A stretch of 64,000 nucleotides of DNA from Ricinus communis (lineage: Eukaryota > Streptophyta > Magnoliopsida > Malpighiales > Euphorbiaceae), in the NCBI RefSeq assembly GCF_019578655.1, contig NC_063257.1, positions 23,205,939-23,269,938 on the forward strand, in the 5' to 3' direction. Position 1 is the stretch's first letter. Each line of letters begins with the position of its first letter. The position numbers and the translations under genes are program-made. This document shows, piece after piece, positions 45,416 through 56,715 of the stretch. Under the pieces are notes generated by a model. It did no database searches. It was not told the origin of the DNA and saw only the letters and a list, made by a program, of their open reading frames with translations.

Positions 45416-46658
45416 ATAAACTAGCACCTGACACAATGTCAATACAATATTGAATATCTCGTATATGAGGTAAACCAGCCAGCTAATCTCATGCACCATA
45501 TCATAAAGTTCTTCCAGCAATTATTACACCTTCATTGAATTTTACTTCTAGTGATTCACTTACACTCTCCCTTTTTACAATTAATAAATGAACCTTGCAC
45601 TCATTCGACCTATGCCCAGGCTCCAAACATTTAAACATTTAAATGGAGTAGGTTTAACATAAGGATTGTTAGATTTTTTAGCATTAGCATTATCTCTCAA
45701 CTTAGTGGTGTTAATGTTATATGCTCCTTGCACCATCTTCCCTTTATCAGCACTTATTGTTTCCAATTCTCGTCCTTTTTTGCAATGTTAACTCAAGCTT
45801 CATTGCCAAGTGCCTCCTTATATACTAAAAACCATTTGTACTCCTATCTGTTCCCGAATTGCTAGTTTCAATCCATCTAAATATCAAGCTGCCTGTTAAT
45901 TTTCAATTTCTGATAATTGATTCCTCTCTGCCAACCTCAAGAATTCTTTTATGTACACAGTCACACTCCTACCATCTTGTGCACATTTCTAATAGGATTT
46001 AAACATATATTACTCATAATCAGGAGGTAAAAGTCTACCTCATAGCAATTGTTTCATTCGTCTTTATGTAGCAATAGGATTCCTCCCTTCTATTCGCCTT
46101 GTCCCCTTTAATCTATCCCACCACACCAATTCACCTCTTTTCAATCTATAGGCAACCAACTTCACTTGCCTCTCCGTAAGAATTTTCATATATTCAAAGA
46201 ACCTATCCACTTCAGTTATCCAATCTAGGAAACCTTCAATGTCTAAGTCACCACTAAAAGTAGGAATATCTACCTTTAGTTGAAACACATAATCTCGTTG
46301 GTAATTTTAAAAATTTCTTCTAGGACCCTTCTCCTCTTGCTCGCCTACTACAAGACCCAAGCCTACTTTATCATGACTCTTATCATCTTATATAGGTCAT
46401 CTAGGATTAACAGGACCTCAAACATTTGTTGCTCTTTTAGGGTTAACTCCACCGACTTGATTATTGCCGCCATTCAAATTTTTGTTAATGTCAACTCGCG
46501 ACAAAGTGAATTGATTAATGAGTTCTTCCAATTGTTGTTGATAACTATGAGTTGTTTTCCAATTACTCTCTAAACTGCCAGCAAGTCTTGATCTTCATCA
46601 CGAGCTTGGTTGCTACTGTTAGCACTAATATCGAACATCTTGGATTGAGCGAACTCCT
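45416..46658 (-). pseudogene. Broken chromovirus gag, minus strand
   Basis: On the minus strand 'FQLKVDIPTFSGDLDIEGFL', 'DWITEVDRFFEYM', 'VKLVAYRLKRGELVWWDRLK' (46288-46064), then 'RRMKQLLRGRLLPPDYE', 'SVTVYIKEFLRLAERNQL', 'YLDGLKLAIREQIGVQ' and, near 45766-45600, 'NPYVKPTPFKCLNVWSLG', a decayed knuckle. This is the gag type with the 'EDFLDWxxEVDRFFEYM' signature of plant chromoviruses, distinct from the gag at 44130. About 45420-45450 may hold the start of its protease ('CIDIVSGASLSNL'). Confidence 0.8.
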
Positions 46659-46670
46659 GCTCTGATACCA
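46659..46670 (-). other. Primer-binding site, initiator Met-tRNA type
   Basis: The minus strand reads 'tggtatcagagc', an exact match to the initiator Met-tRNA complementary site, placed just upstream of the minus-strand gag. Confidence 0.85.
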
Positions 46671-46675
46671 CCTAA

Positions 46676-47039
46676 TGCGATGTATAGTGTAAATTTAATG
46701 TGTACTCAACACTAGATTAAAGACATAAAAAAACAAACTTCTAAATCCAAGAAACCTAAGAATTAATTTGATTAAAATAATAATAAAAAGTTCTAATAGA
46801 ATTATAAAACACTACAAAATACCATATTCTGAGCTTTAATCAGTGGTCTTTTAGACCCTAACCAATGGTTTGAAGGACCGATTAAATTGATGTTATGCTC
46901 CTCATATAGTCCCTAACCGGTTCTTCAACCATCGATTTATTCTTGGGTGGCCTATCAGCCGTTAAAGCAACAGTTAGGCACTGTCCCCCATCAATTGTAC
47001 TATGCTTTTCTTAAGAAGAAGAAAATTGTGATTTTTTTG
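46676..47039 (-). repeat. 5' LTR (partial) of the minus-strand chromovirus
   Basis: It starts on the plus strand with 'tgcgatgtatagtg', i.e. the LTR ends '...cgca' on the minus strand, five bases before the primer site. The outer end is not defined and the foldback element begins at about 47040. 'gcagtgcctaac'-type sequence near 46975 is not diagnostic. Confidence 0.45.
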
Positions 47040-47799
47040 GATAATTATATAGGCGGTCACTAAATTTTATATTTCGTAATAAAAAGGTATTAAATCTTTG
47101 ATAATAACAGTAATGATTATTTTCAGCTAGTATACATGTAAATTATATGAACGATCATTAAATCTTGCCTTGGTAATAAAAAGGTATCAAATTCTTGATG
47201 TTTATAATTAAATATCTACTAGATTTTAGTTTTAAAATACCATTTATTCTCAAATAAATTAGATATATAAGCATTATTGTAAACCCTAAACTTAATTTAC
47301 TCGTTTTCTTCTATCTTTCTCTTTTTTTCTTTTTCTCTTCTTTTTTTCATTCTCACGTAAAGTCAAAGCTTCTTTCTCTATAAAAATTATACAATTAAAC
47401 AAATACAAGAAGAAAGAGTAAATTAGTTTTAGGGTTTATAATACTTATCTACTCAATTGTTGCCTAATCTAATAAAATAAACTATTTCTTACATATATCA
47501 ATGATGATATGGAGTTAGAAAAGGAATAATTTTTTGAATATTTATTTTCAAATGTCGTTATCATCTAAATATGCCAGAAAATTAACAGTACTATTTAATT
47601 ATAAAATATAAGTTTGGTATATTTTTATTACAAAGTGTAAAGTTTTGTGACCATCTGTGTAATTTATCCTTTAAATATGCTAAAAAATTGATCGGTGTTA
47701 TTAAAATTAAAGTTAAGTAACCATTTAGTTATAAATAAAACATTTGGTACATTTTTATTATGAAATGTAAAATTTAATGACCATCCATATAACTTAATC
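47040..47799. mobile_element. Foldback element with long inverted arms
   Basis: The left arm (from 47040, 'ggtcactaaattttatattt...taataaaaaggta') and the right arm (to 47799, '...taatgaccatccatataac') are inverted copies. Each arm holds two ~100-bp units. The symmetry continues inward: 'taaaccctaaacttaattta' at 47281 is mirrored by 'taaattagttttagggttta' at 47420, leaving a small centre near 47360. No transposase is present. It fits a foldback or MULE-related MITE. No target duplication was identified. Confidence 0.65.
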
Positions 47800-49690
47800 T
47801 TTCTTTGTATTAGACATATCATTAATATTTATGAATAATTTCATATTTATTATTCTTTTATTTAAATTTAGAAACAAACATGAATATAGAAAAATGTCTA
47901 TTTTTTTATTCTCTTATAGTGAAAGGATTTGAAAAGAGGTTATTAATTTGATGGACTAGCATACTGTCAAAACTTCTTTTGAGGAATGAGCCTACAAAAT
48001 CACAAACAAAAGTTTTAAACAATTATATATAAGCATTTCATTTATTTGATGTATAATTCGTTTGATTTGAAGGAACCAACATGTCATTAATGAATAAGTA
48101 CAAAAACGGTGTCTAATTTGTTAAATTTGACAATCAAGTGCTTCAACTTTTCAAAATTCATAACTTAACATGTGAAATTAGAAATTAATAATATCTAAAT
48201 ATATGAAACTGCTCATCTATATAAAAAAAACTAAATAATTATAAAAATGGTATATGAACTTATTAAAATTCAACAATTAAGGGTTTAAACTCTTAAAAGT
48301 TACAATTTAGTACATGAATTTAATAAATATCTTACAATTGAGTGTGCATAGCAAGTCAATATCAATTACAGGTTAAAACACATATTAAAAATTTAGTAGA
48401 TTAAAAAGAATAATATGACAAGAAAATATTTAAAAATATTTACTTTTAATAGAGTGATAAACCACTCTTACTACCACCATCATTACATTATTTTCACTAT
48501 ATTTTCATCAATTTTTCTAAAAAATTATTTTATCTAACTTTGAGCAACACCTTGTATTCTTCAGCCTATAACTAAAACATCTAAAATAAAATCAATTATT
48601 ATTAAGAATGATAATCTTGACTTTACTGTTAATTATTAATACTTCTACTTGACTATAATCTTTACTATGAAAATATAATAGGATTTGATTTATCTATATT
48701 ATATTTTTTATTTATATATAATAACTGGTTTCATACAGTCAAATTTTAATAATTCTTAATTTTACATACGAAATTGTAACCTATTGTTGACTTAATATAT
48801 ACTCAATCGCAAACATGTAGTAAATTCATTCATTACATAGTAAGTCTTAAAAATTATTAAATCTTAACAAATTCAAAAAATATTTTTATAATTATCCCTA
48901 AACTAAAATGTTATTGGAAAAAGATCTAAGCAAGGCTTTAATTGCATAAATTTGAAGAGAATCATCATATGTCTCGAAATTGAAAATTTGATAAATATTT
49001 AATAGAGACCTTCAAATCTATAAACTGAAAATTTATTATGGACATTCATGTCTTTAAACTGAAAATTTGATAGAGATTTTTATGTCTTAAACTAAAAATA
49101 TGATGAACTCCATTAATGCAATATTTGATTGAAATCCATTAAAAAATTTATTTCATTTGTGAGAGAAAGTAAAATAGAAATAATAAAGTTGAAGGCGATA
49201 TTTTACTACTTGATAGGTTCACGTTATGTATATATTTAAGAACTTCAATAGTATAGTTTATATATATAATATGTAGCAAATATATCCTTATTACCTCATT
49301 TTGGTTATATTGTCCAATTTCTGATATCATTAGCCAAAAAGAAACAATATAGAATTGAATACTAACAAATGACTTTTAATAGCACTGTTGTTGTCAAGAC
49401 CCAGAATTTAAACACATAGACTACTAATTTCACAAGTATAACCGGAAATTACAAGGGCTAAAAAGAGAAACTAATTAGTTTTTTTTATTATTATGAAGCA
49501 TTAATAGTTATTTATTTTATTTAGAATAATTAAGAATTGTTCGAAAATAACTCTTACAGGTTTTGTATTTAGAGGAAGATTTTGAAACACTTATTGTCAA
49601 ATTTTAATAAGTTCAAACATTATTTTTATAATTATCTATAAATAAAATTTCTTTCCATTACAATTTTTTGAGCTTCCAAAAGGATAATTT
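47800..49690. repeat. A+T-rich with decayed short repeats
   Basis: 48060-48380 contains MITE-like phrases in both orientations ('gaacttattaaaattcaaca', 'acaatttagtacatgaattt'). 48965-49120 has about four ~45-bp units around 'aaactgaaaatttgata'. No coding region or complete element is recognised. 49330-49690 shows nothing. Confidence 0.45.
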
Positions 49691-49877
49691 ATTTATCATT
49701 AATCGATTGGCACGCAAAGGCTAATTATGCAAAAATAGACAAAAACCTTACACAATTCCACTGGGGCCTGGCTAGGATAGCATAGACAGTGGTCTAACAT
49801 CAAACCACGTGATAGTTTAGAGATGACCAATTCAAATGCAAAAGCATAATGTAATTTAGAGAGATGACCAAATGGAA
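49691..49877 (-). other. 3' flank of the VWA gene
   Basis: The presumed 3' UTR. An 'aataaa'-type signal on the minus strand (plus 'tttatt') is present at about 49688-49693, some 190 bp past the stop. No gene is seen in the 60-codon frame here. Confidence 0.45.
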
Positions 49878-51727
49878 TCAAAGGCCTCTGCTGATAATTT
49901 TTTCAATGGCTTGGAGGGACTGGATGGCTGCCTGAATATAGAAGGTAAGAGGTCCAACGATGGGAGCAAGGGGATTGGCAGCGATTTCTTCCTTCACATC
50001 CTCATCCACTGAGGGCAGCGGCTTGCTGGGATCCTCGTCAAATGACTTGGCTTGCTCAAGGTATTTGTCCATACGGGGAGTGGCAAATAACCGCAGGCTT
50101 TCCACATCACCTCTTGATGCAAAACGCTGGCGATCATGGGACGTCTCGGAGGAGAGTGCAAAGGGACGCCCTTGTTTTTCATAGATTTCTTGTGATTTCA
50201 TCAATTTCAGAAGTTGTTGCAGTTCCGATCTTAGCATCTCAACTAATGGGTTAGACTCATCAACGACATCCTCCAATGAGTTCTGTGCTTCAACCAGCTT
50301 GTCTCGAGCATCATCTAGTTTACTGTCATCAGCCATGACTCTTGCTTCTTTTATCATTCTTGCAGTCCGGAGACGGGTTTCCTCAGTTAACACCTCTGGC
50401 CTCTCTTCCTGATCTAGTGATGTCCCGGTGCGGCTTACAGTAATGGTCGCAGGAGGGGCTTCAAACAGCTTTCCCCCAGTGCTGTACATGCACAGAAAAT
50501 TCATGCGAGATTGTACATGATTTAGTATAAAATGCTGTTTGGGTTTTGTTAATACCTGTATGAGTAAGTGATTTCGAGAACATCTGCACCCCGCTCCTTA
50601 TCAACAGCAAGAAGAAGAAGGTCTACTATGACCTTGCGCACCTCTTTGCTGTAGAGATCGCCAAACATAATAGTTATAGAGCCAGCATCATCGTCCTTGG
50701 ATTGTGGATAGCTTCCGGCAGATACCTGCTCTATTGTCGATTCATCTTCGATTCGTGTCACCGTCAGCTTCAGGTCTTGAACAACCACTGTGAGAAGCCC
50801 AGCCAAACACTGGGAAAAAGCTTTACTTAAGTTGTCCGTGTTTTGAACATCTGAGAATGTTCCTCCCACACTATTTTGTGCGATAGCCTTGAGTACCTAT
50901 TAAAACATAAGCTAATTATTAGAAAGTCATACAATTTTGCTTAATATATATGTAATTTCTAAAAAAGAAAAAGGAATTTGTCCATTTTTTGGTCTAAAAG
51001 AGGTCTCATAATTAACAAATATTTTAACATACCCTCGGTTCGTGATTTATGCCAAAACCGAATGTATGTACGGGCACATTGCCGACTGGAACCTGGGCAG
51101 CATCACCACCGGCATTCTGCTCCCCATCGGACATAAGCATGATGCCAACCACACGGCCGCCGCTTAATCTACGGTCGTTGAGCACATTTAAGCCAGTTTT
51201 AAGGCCTGCAGTGATGTTAGTTGCACCTTCAGCCTTTAGACCGTTGATCAGATTTTCAAGCTCCCTTTGAGAAGTTTCAGATATCTGGCGCAACGGGCAC
51301 AACCTTCTAGCATCTCCAGAGAATGTGACAATTGACAGACGATCAATGGAACTAAGTTTCTTGATCATAAATAGCATGGCAGTTTTGACTTTTGATATCT
51401 TCTCTCCTTCCATGCTTCCACTGACATCTAACACCGCCACGAGGTCCAATCCAGGTCTGTCATTGCTGGAATCACCACCAGTGAGCTCCAACATCACCTT
51501 GAGTTTGGTTTCTTCAAGTGGTACCGTGTTATTGTTTATGCTTATAAGCTGTACTCTTCCTGGTACAATCGGTGTTGGTCTTGACCCTGAAAATATGCAA
51601 TTAATTAGCTAATTAAAAATGAATGAAATGGTAAAAATGTTAATTATTATCAGTAAGGGCGAAACAAAACATAATTGAAACCTGAGTCTGTAGGGGAAAC
51701 AAGCATCTCATCATCGTTGAAGGTCAT
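49878..51727 (-). CDS. VWA and Vwaint domain protein (4 exons)
   Basis: The only convincing host gene. Exons, minus strand: 51727-51682, 51586-51033, 50896-50556 and 50481-49878 (stop included). Every intron begins GT and ends AG (95, 136 and 74 bp), and the joined CDS is 1,545 bp, 514 residues. A von Willebrand factor A domain spans about residues 62-215, with an intact metal-binding site: D69-V-S71-G-S73 in 'AVLDVSGSMEGEK', Thr within 'GATNIT' near 138-141, and D169 in 'LMSDGEQ'. Residues about 236-330 resemble the Vwaint segment, followed by a charged helical stretch (about 345-412) and a conserved tail ending 'AIQSLQAIEKIISRGL'. Architecture resembles the plant WAV3/inter-alpha-trypsin-inhibitor-heavy-chain-like group, but no RING domain precedes the VWA. 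There is no signal peptide or membrane segment, so it is probably cytoplasmic. Biochemical function is unknown; metal-dependent protein binding is inferred. The ATG at 51727 is the first in frame, with a 46-bp first exon. Confidence 0.9.
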
Positions 51728-51812
51728 TTTTGCCAACAAAACTTAGGAACACTATAACTATGAAGTTTCTCAGTTTTTAATTCCTCACAGGCTTCCATAA
51801 AAGAACACCTCC

Positions 51813-51822
51813 AATATATAAG
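51813..51822 (-). promoter_or_regulatory. Likely TATA box of the VWA gene
   Basis: The minus strand reads 'ccttatatattgg' about 90 bp upstream of the ATG at 51727. With the usual ~30-bp spacing the transcript would start near 51785, leaving a 5' UTR of about 55-60 bases. Position and sequence support it; no transcript data are available. Confidence 0.6.
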
Positions 51823-51849
51823 GTGGCCAGATTGTGTTTGTTCCCTGAA

Positions 51850-52102
51850 GTCAATGTTGAAGTCATCAATATGATCAGCTCATACTTGTTACAGATTTTC
51901 CTTATCCAACCACCTCGGTTTTGTTTTCTTCTTCTTATTACATCATTGTCCTTCCGTTGAAAGTAGCATTAAGTGTGAGATAGTGGTAGATATTATGTAT
52001 TATTTTTGGCCTTTTTCTCCATTAATTCATTTGCTTGTATCCCTCTATGATTATTAGGACATTAGGACATTAGGACATTTTCTAATTTCCTTATTTTATT
52101 TC

Positions 52103-52143
<41 letters not shown>

Positions 52144-53840
52144 AATAGATATCTCTTGATATTGAATAAATACTGTTCATTTTTTTTTAATTCTTTCTAA
52201 ATATACACTACGTTTTCTTTATTTTTTATATTAATAAAAATAAATTTAAAATAATTAAATATCTTTGAATATTTAGCATTCGGCTAAATATTTTATAATT
52301 ATAATAAATTACTAGAACCCATATTTACTTTAGCTTTAATCACAATTAAAAATAATATTTTTATATAATATTTTAATAAATATATTATTAAATGCTATAT
52401 TACTTATAAAATTATACTTTAAAAATAGTTTAAGTTAAATATAAATAAAATTAAAAATATAAAAATATAATATATATTTAAAAAGTGTTAAATATGTAGT
52501 ATTTTTTTATACAAAAATATGTATTTTTAAATATTTTTAATTTTACCTTATTTACTTTTTAGTTAAAATTATGGGAGCCCAATTTGTTATATCATCTTTT
52601 TCTTTTTAATTTGTTTTAGAAAATAGGTGAAGCTGATGGTGGACACATTGTGGCTTCTATGGTAGTAGTTACAATCGATTTCTTAAAAGCGAATTTTTTT
52701 TCTTTTTCTCTTATCAATTTGTATTTATTGTTAATGAAATTGTTACTATTAGGGTGGTGGCGTTATTGTTATTGTTGCTCCTCAGTGATGAGGACGGTAG
52801 CAATATTAATCAGACGATAGAGTTGAATGTAGAAATTGTAAATTAATTTTTATAATATCTAAATTTTATTATATAAATAATTATAAATATTTCTTTATTT
52901 TTTAATAGTTAATATTATTTATTTTTAATTGCATTTATACACTTTTGACGAAAGATATAATAGAAGAAAGTTAAAATAAGCTATATTTATTAAGTTTTGG
53001 ATTACAACAGTTATAAAATGTCAAACTGAGTGATTTAAAGTTCAATGACAAATAGAAGTACTGAAATGGCGTATTCACTCGTGGAGATCGAAGACTTCGC
53101 TGAACATGACAATGGGTGTGTTTCACGTTGAGGTTTGAAAAGCAATCTCAATTTTTATTTTATTTTATTTTTCAATGTTAAAATTACTTTGGTGAAAAGT
53201 AGATAATGGTAGAATGTCTTTTAAGATTTAATATTATATTTTAAAATAATAGATTTAGAATTTTCTAGATTTAATAATATTAATATTTTTTATTTATTAT
53301 AAACTGTGTTCTAAATTGTTTTTAAGAAATATCAATTTATCTTTTTCTACAAAAGTAATTAACACTGAAAAAGTAAACTAAAATTAAAAATGCACTTTTT
53401 CAATCTCTATATGAAACAATAATTCATACTTTTCTTGAAAAATATATTTGAAAAGATTTGTTTATAAAAATTAAAATAAATTAAATTGTTAAATTTAAAA
53501 ATTCTAAATCTACTTTTAACACTAAAGAGTAATTACAATACACATAATATTTATCTTTCTATGAAAAAATAAAAAGATAATTAATATTTGCCTTTTGTAT
53601 TTTTTTATATTCTACTAGTTATCTTTTACCATTTAAAAATTATATTTTTTTATTTTTTTATTTTATAATTTTATACTAATAACCCTTTCTGTCAGAATTT
53701 TTGTTAAACAATTGTTAACTATGTTTAGTTCCATACTATTTGCCCCTGATTTTTAATGTAATCTACAAATGTCTCCTTATAATTTATTTATTATACTAGA
53801 ATCCCTTTGTCAAATTTCTAAGCAAAAATCAATTTTAATG
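51850..53840. other. A+T-rich intergenic sequence
   Basis: No coding region or known element. It holds three tandem copies of 'attaggac' (52053-52076) and the (AT)18 tract at 52106-52141. 53620-53830 has phrases resembling decayed LTR flanks, but nothing can be assigned. Confidence 0.5.
52106..52141. repeat. (AT)18 microsatellite
   Basis: 36 uninterrupted bases of alternating A and T. Confidence 0.95.
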
Positions 53841-53966
53841 TGTGGGTGGCGGGTTTGGGCGCGTACCCAAGTGTCTTTAGCAACAATAACACTGTGAGAT
53901 TTTTCAATCTAATCAGGGACACGCTAACCAATCACTAAGACTGGCATGGAGAAGAGAGTCACCACC
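53840..53966 (-). other. Leader fragment with primer-binding-like site
   Basis: The minus strand reads 'tggtgactctcttctcc' at about 53963-53947, similar to the TGGCGACTC site of the other Tat-like copy. It continues to 'gggtacgcgcccaaacccgc' near 53845-53875, after which A+T-rich flank begins. Confidence 0.55.
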
Positions 53967-56056
53967 TGAGAAATTATCAAGACACTTTTTCTATTTGTGG
54001 CACAACTGAATTCCTTAAGGAAGTATCGCCACATCCAGAGATGAAATCATAAACCAACTTCCATAATCGTTTATTCCTACCTTTAATTTTATTAATTAAT
54101 AATTTATTCTTTATAAATGTAGCATATTATCTCTTCACATAAGCAGTACAATATGGCAAAGGTCCGCCTAGTTTTAGCCCAATTTTATTATCTAAGTTTA
54201 AACTTACCATCCTTTAACCTAATTGGACTACTTTTTGCATGCAAGGAGCATATTTTAGCACCTAGTCTAGATGGGACAAGTTTTATTAAACATGACAAAG
54301 TCCACTTAAATCTAGTCTAATTTATTAACTTGGTCTAATTTACCATCTTTTTAACCTAGCGGAATATTGATTACATGCAAAAGCTAAATTTTAAACCTAT
54401 AGTCTATGTGAGTTCATTTTAATTAGTAATCACATCAACAATCACATATTTTTCACTAATTATCATACAGTACAAGAAAAGTAGAAAAGAAAGCAAGAAA
54501 AAGCAAAAGGAATAAACGTTACAACCATCCTACAACTACTGCCAAAAAATAAGCAAAACGGACTAAAAATATAAAGAAGAGACAAAATCGAGTGATTCAG
54601 GGGTGAATAGTAGAGCCGATCAACTCTGTAAGGCTCCGGGTAGCTCTGCAGTCCAAATCTCGAAGTTTTGTCTGATTTTAATGTTTTATTGAGCTCTAGA
54701 AACATAAAATATGCATAAATAACACAAAAATTATTAGCAAAATGTTAAAATCAAATAAAATAAAGCAAAAATGAAACATAAGAAAACCCTAGCATGTGAG
54801 ATCTCACAGTAACATAGGCAAACATGCAATAATTAAAGCCAAGCAGAAACAATGATGAAATTCAATCGATTATTATACCAATTAATTAATCATCATATAA
54901 GAAAGAAATACAAAGAAATCGACCCCCTAAACATATTGATTATTAATTCCAAACTGTGAAACTAGGCAGATATGACATATAGTGAATCAAATAAGGAAAC
55001 TCATCCAAGACATATGAGAGTGACAGATTCATTGAGACAGATAACCAAAATTAAAAATACTAATTCATGAAACATCATACTTAACCATGGTAAAACCTAC
55101 TGATTGATCAATTATCTTAAGCATGCATAAATTCATCATTGTAAAAACCTAATTATTGATTAATTACCTAAACACGTGAATACTAGCAGATCTAAAGCCT
55201 AAATTAATATATCAAATCTAAAGATATGAACAAATATTAAAAGGATCAAATCAAAGAAAAAGGGAGTAACAGATAATAAGCAAAGCAAAGTTAAGATGAG
55301 ATGATTGATGATAGAGGAACCCTTTTGTGCAGGCTTATAAATCTCAGGAGGAGTGGTCAATTCAAAGACTAGATATGGATTTGCGATATTTGAGTGTTTT
55401 GAAAAACTCAGTATGTTCAATTTCTTTTGCCTATAGACTTACCAAAAATTGCTAGCCTCCTTAGGAAACCCTATGAGCTAGGATAAAGGCCAGGTTAATT
55501 ATCAATAATTAAAATAATTAAAGATAATTATTAGCTTATCAAATTTGATTCTCAAGCAATAAATACATGGTTTCTCCTTAAATATTAAGATAATGTCCAA
55601 TAATTCTCATCTAATTATCGATACAATTAAAAATATTAAAAGCTTAGATAATATCAATAAAATTAAGAAATTTTCTTTCAAAAATCAAACCTGATAAATA
55701 CGGGTGTTTAAAATCCCAAACAAATCTAAAAAATTACCCATAAAAATATGTTTTACAGCTAACCGGCTCTGTAGAGCTGATTGGCTATACAGGCTCGCAA
55801 GAGTTGAAATTATTTTGTTTTAATCTCTAACTTTAATCGTTCAACCAATTTTGACCCAATTTGACTTTTTAATCAATTTTGACCCTCAAGTTTTGGAAAA
55901 TATAATTAAAAATAACCTTTTTCACTCGATCAAGCGCAACCCTAACCAAGACTTTAACCTTCTAGACCTTCGTGAGACTCGGGAGGAACCACAATTTTCA
56001 TCATCAGATTTTCCGTAATTTCCTTAATATCTAAATTTAAAAATTCGGTGCTCACA
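53967..56056 (-). repeat. LTR of the second Tat-like element
   Basis: About 2,090 bp, starting on the minus strand 'tgtgagcaccgaatttttaa' (56056) and ending '...ataatttctca' (53967). The plus-strand section 54170-54400, with 'cctaattggac' and 'gcatgcaa', has the same style as the 'cctaagtttacc' section of the other Tat-like LTR. Frames at 54463-54705 and 55199-55420 show no domain. Confidence 0.6.
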
Positions 56057-56070
56057 GTTTGTCATCGGTT
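56057..56070 (-). other. Polypurine-like tract
   Basis: The minus strand reads 'aaccgatgacaaac' before 'tgtgagcacc'. It shares the terminal 'caaac' with the tract at 22907, but has lost its G run. Confidence 0.45.
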
Positions 56071-56369
56071 TGACGAGATTTATGCAAATGAACTTTAAAT
56101 AAATCGAGACAAAGCATAAATATTAAAGGGTATGTCAAAAGGATATGTCTTGTTGTGGAAACTCCCTTTCATAATGATTGTGATATTTTGAAGACTTCCA
56201 TTTGGCTTCTAGTTTTTCTAAAACTAATCTAGTATGCTTTGAAGACTTTCCTTCAAAATAAATGCAAAATTTTCTATTTGGATTGTTGTTGATTTAGGGA
56301 TTTCACTCGTTTCCTCAAAATTCTAGATAATGGGCTATTTCGCTGATGATTGTCTGGAGCTTTTTTTAT

Positions 56370-56715
56370 TGCTTTCCGCTTTGGGGTCTTCGGCTTCGAG
56401 AAGTAAATTGGTTTTCCACTTCAGGATCTTTTGCTTCGAGAAGTAAATTGGTTTTCCAGTTTGAGATCTTTTGCTTCGAAATTTAAATTGATTGTATTCC
56501 GCTCTGGATATATGCAGATTCTCGATAAACTTGTGAGCTTCCACTTCGGGAAGTAAATAAAGTCTCCACTTTGGAGTTTTCTATTTTAGGAAGTAATTTG
56601 ATGATATTCTACTTCGGGGTGTAAAGTGATAATCTTTCACTTCGAGAAGTAAACTGATAAATCTCCGCTTCAAGAAGTAAGTTGGCAATACTCTACTTTA
56701 GGAAGTAAACTTATA
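56370..56715 (-). repeat. ~40-bp minisatellite (cttcgagaagtaa)
   Basis: The first units are 40 bp ('cttcgagaagtaaattggtt' then 'ttccacttcaggatcttttg'). Later units shorten to ~28 bp around '(a/c)ttcgagaagtaaa'. It lies in the tail, a position similar to the 33-bp minisatellite in the first Tat-like element, but with a different unit sequence. The 56335-56544 frame is a product of the repeat. Confidence 0.8.

Noticed and set aside
49960..50254. Plus-strand and second minus-strand frames over 49960-50254
   Set aside because: They are shadows of exon 4 of the VWA gene.
51049..51612. Plus-strand frames over 51049-51612
   Set aside because: They are shadows of exon 2 of the VWA gene.
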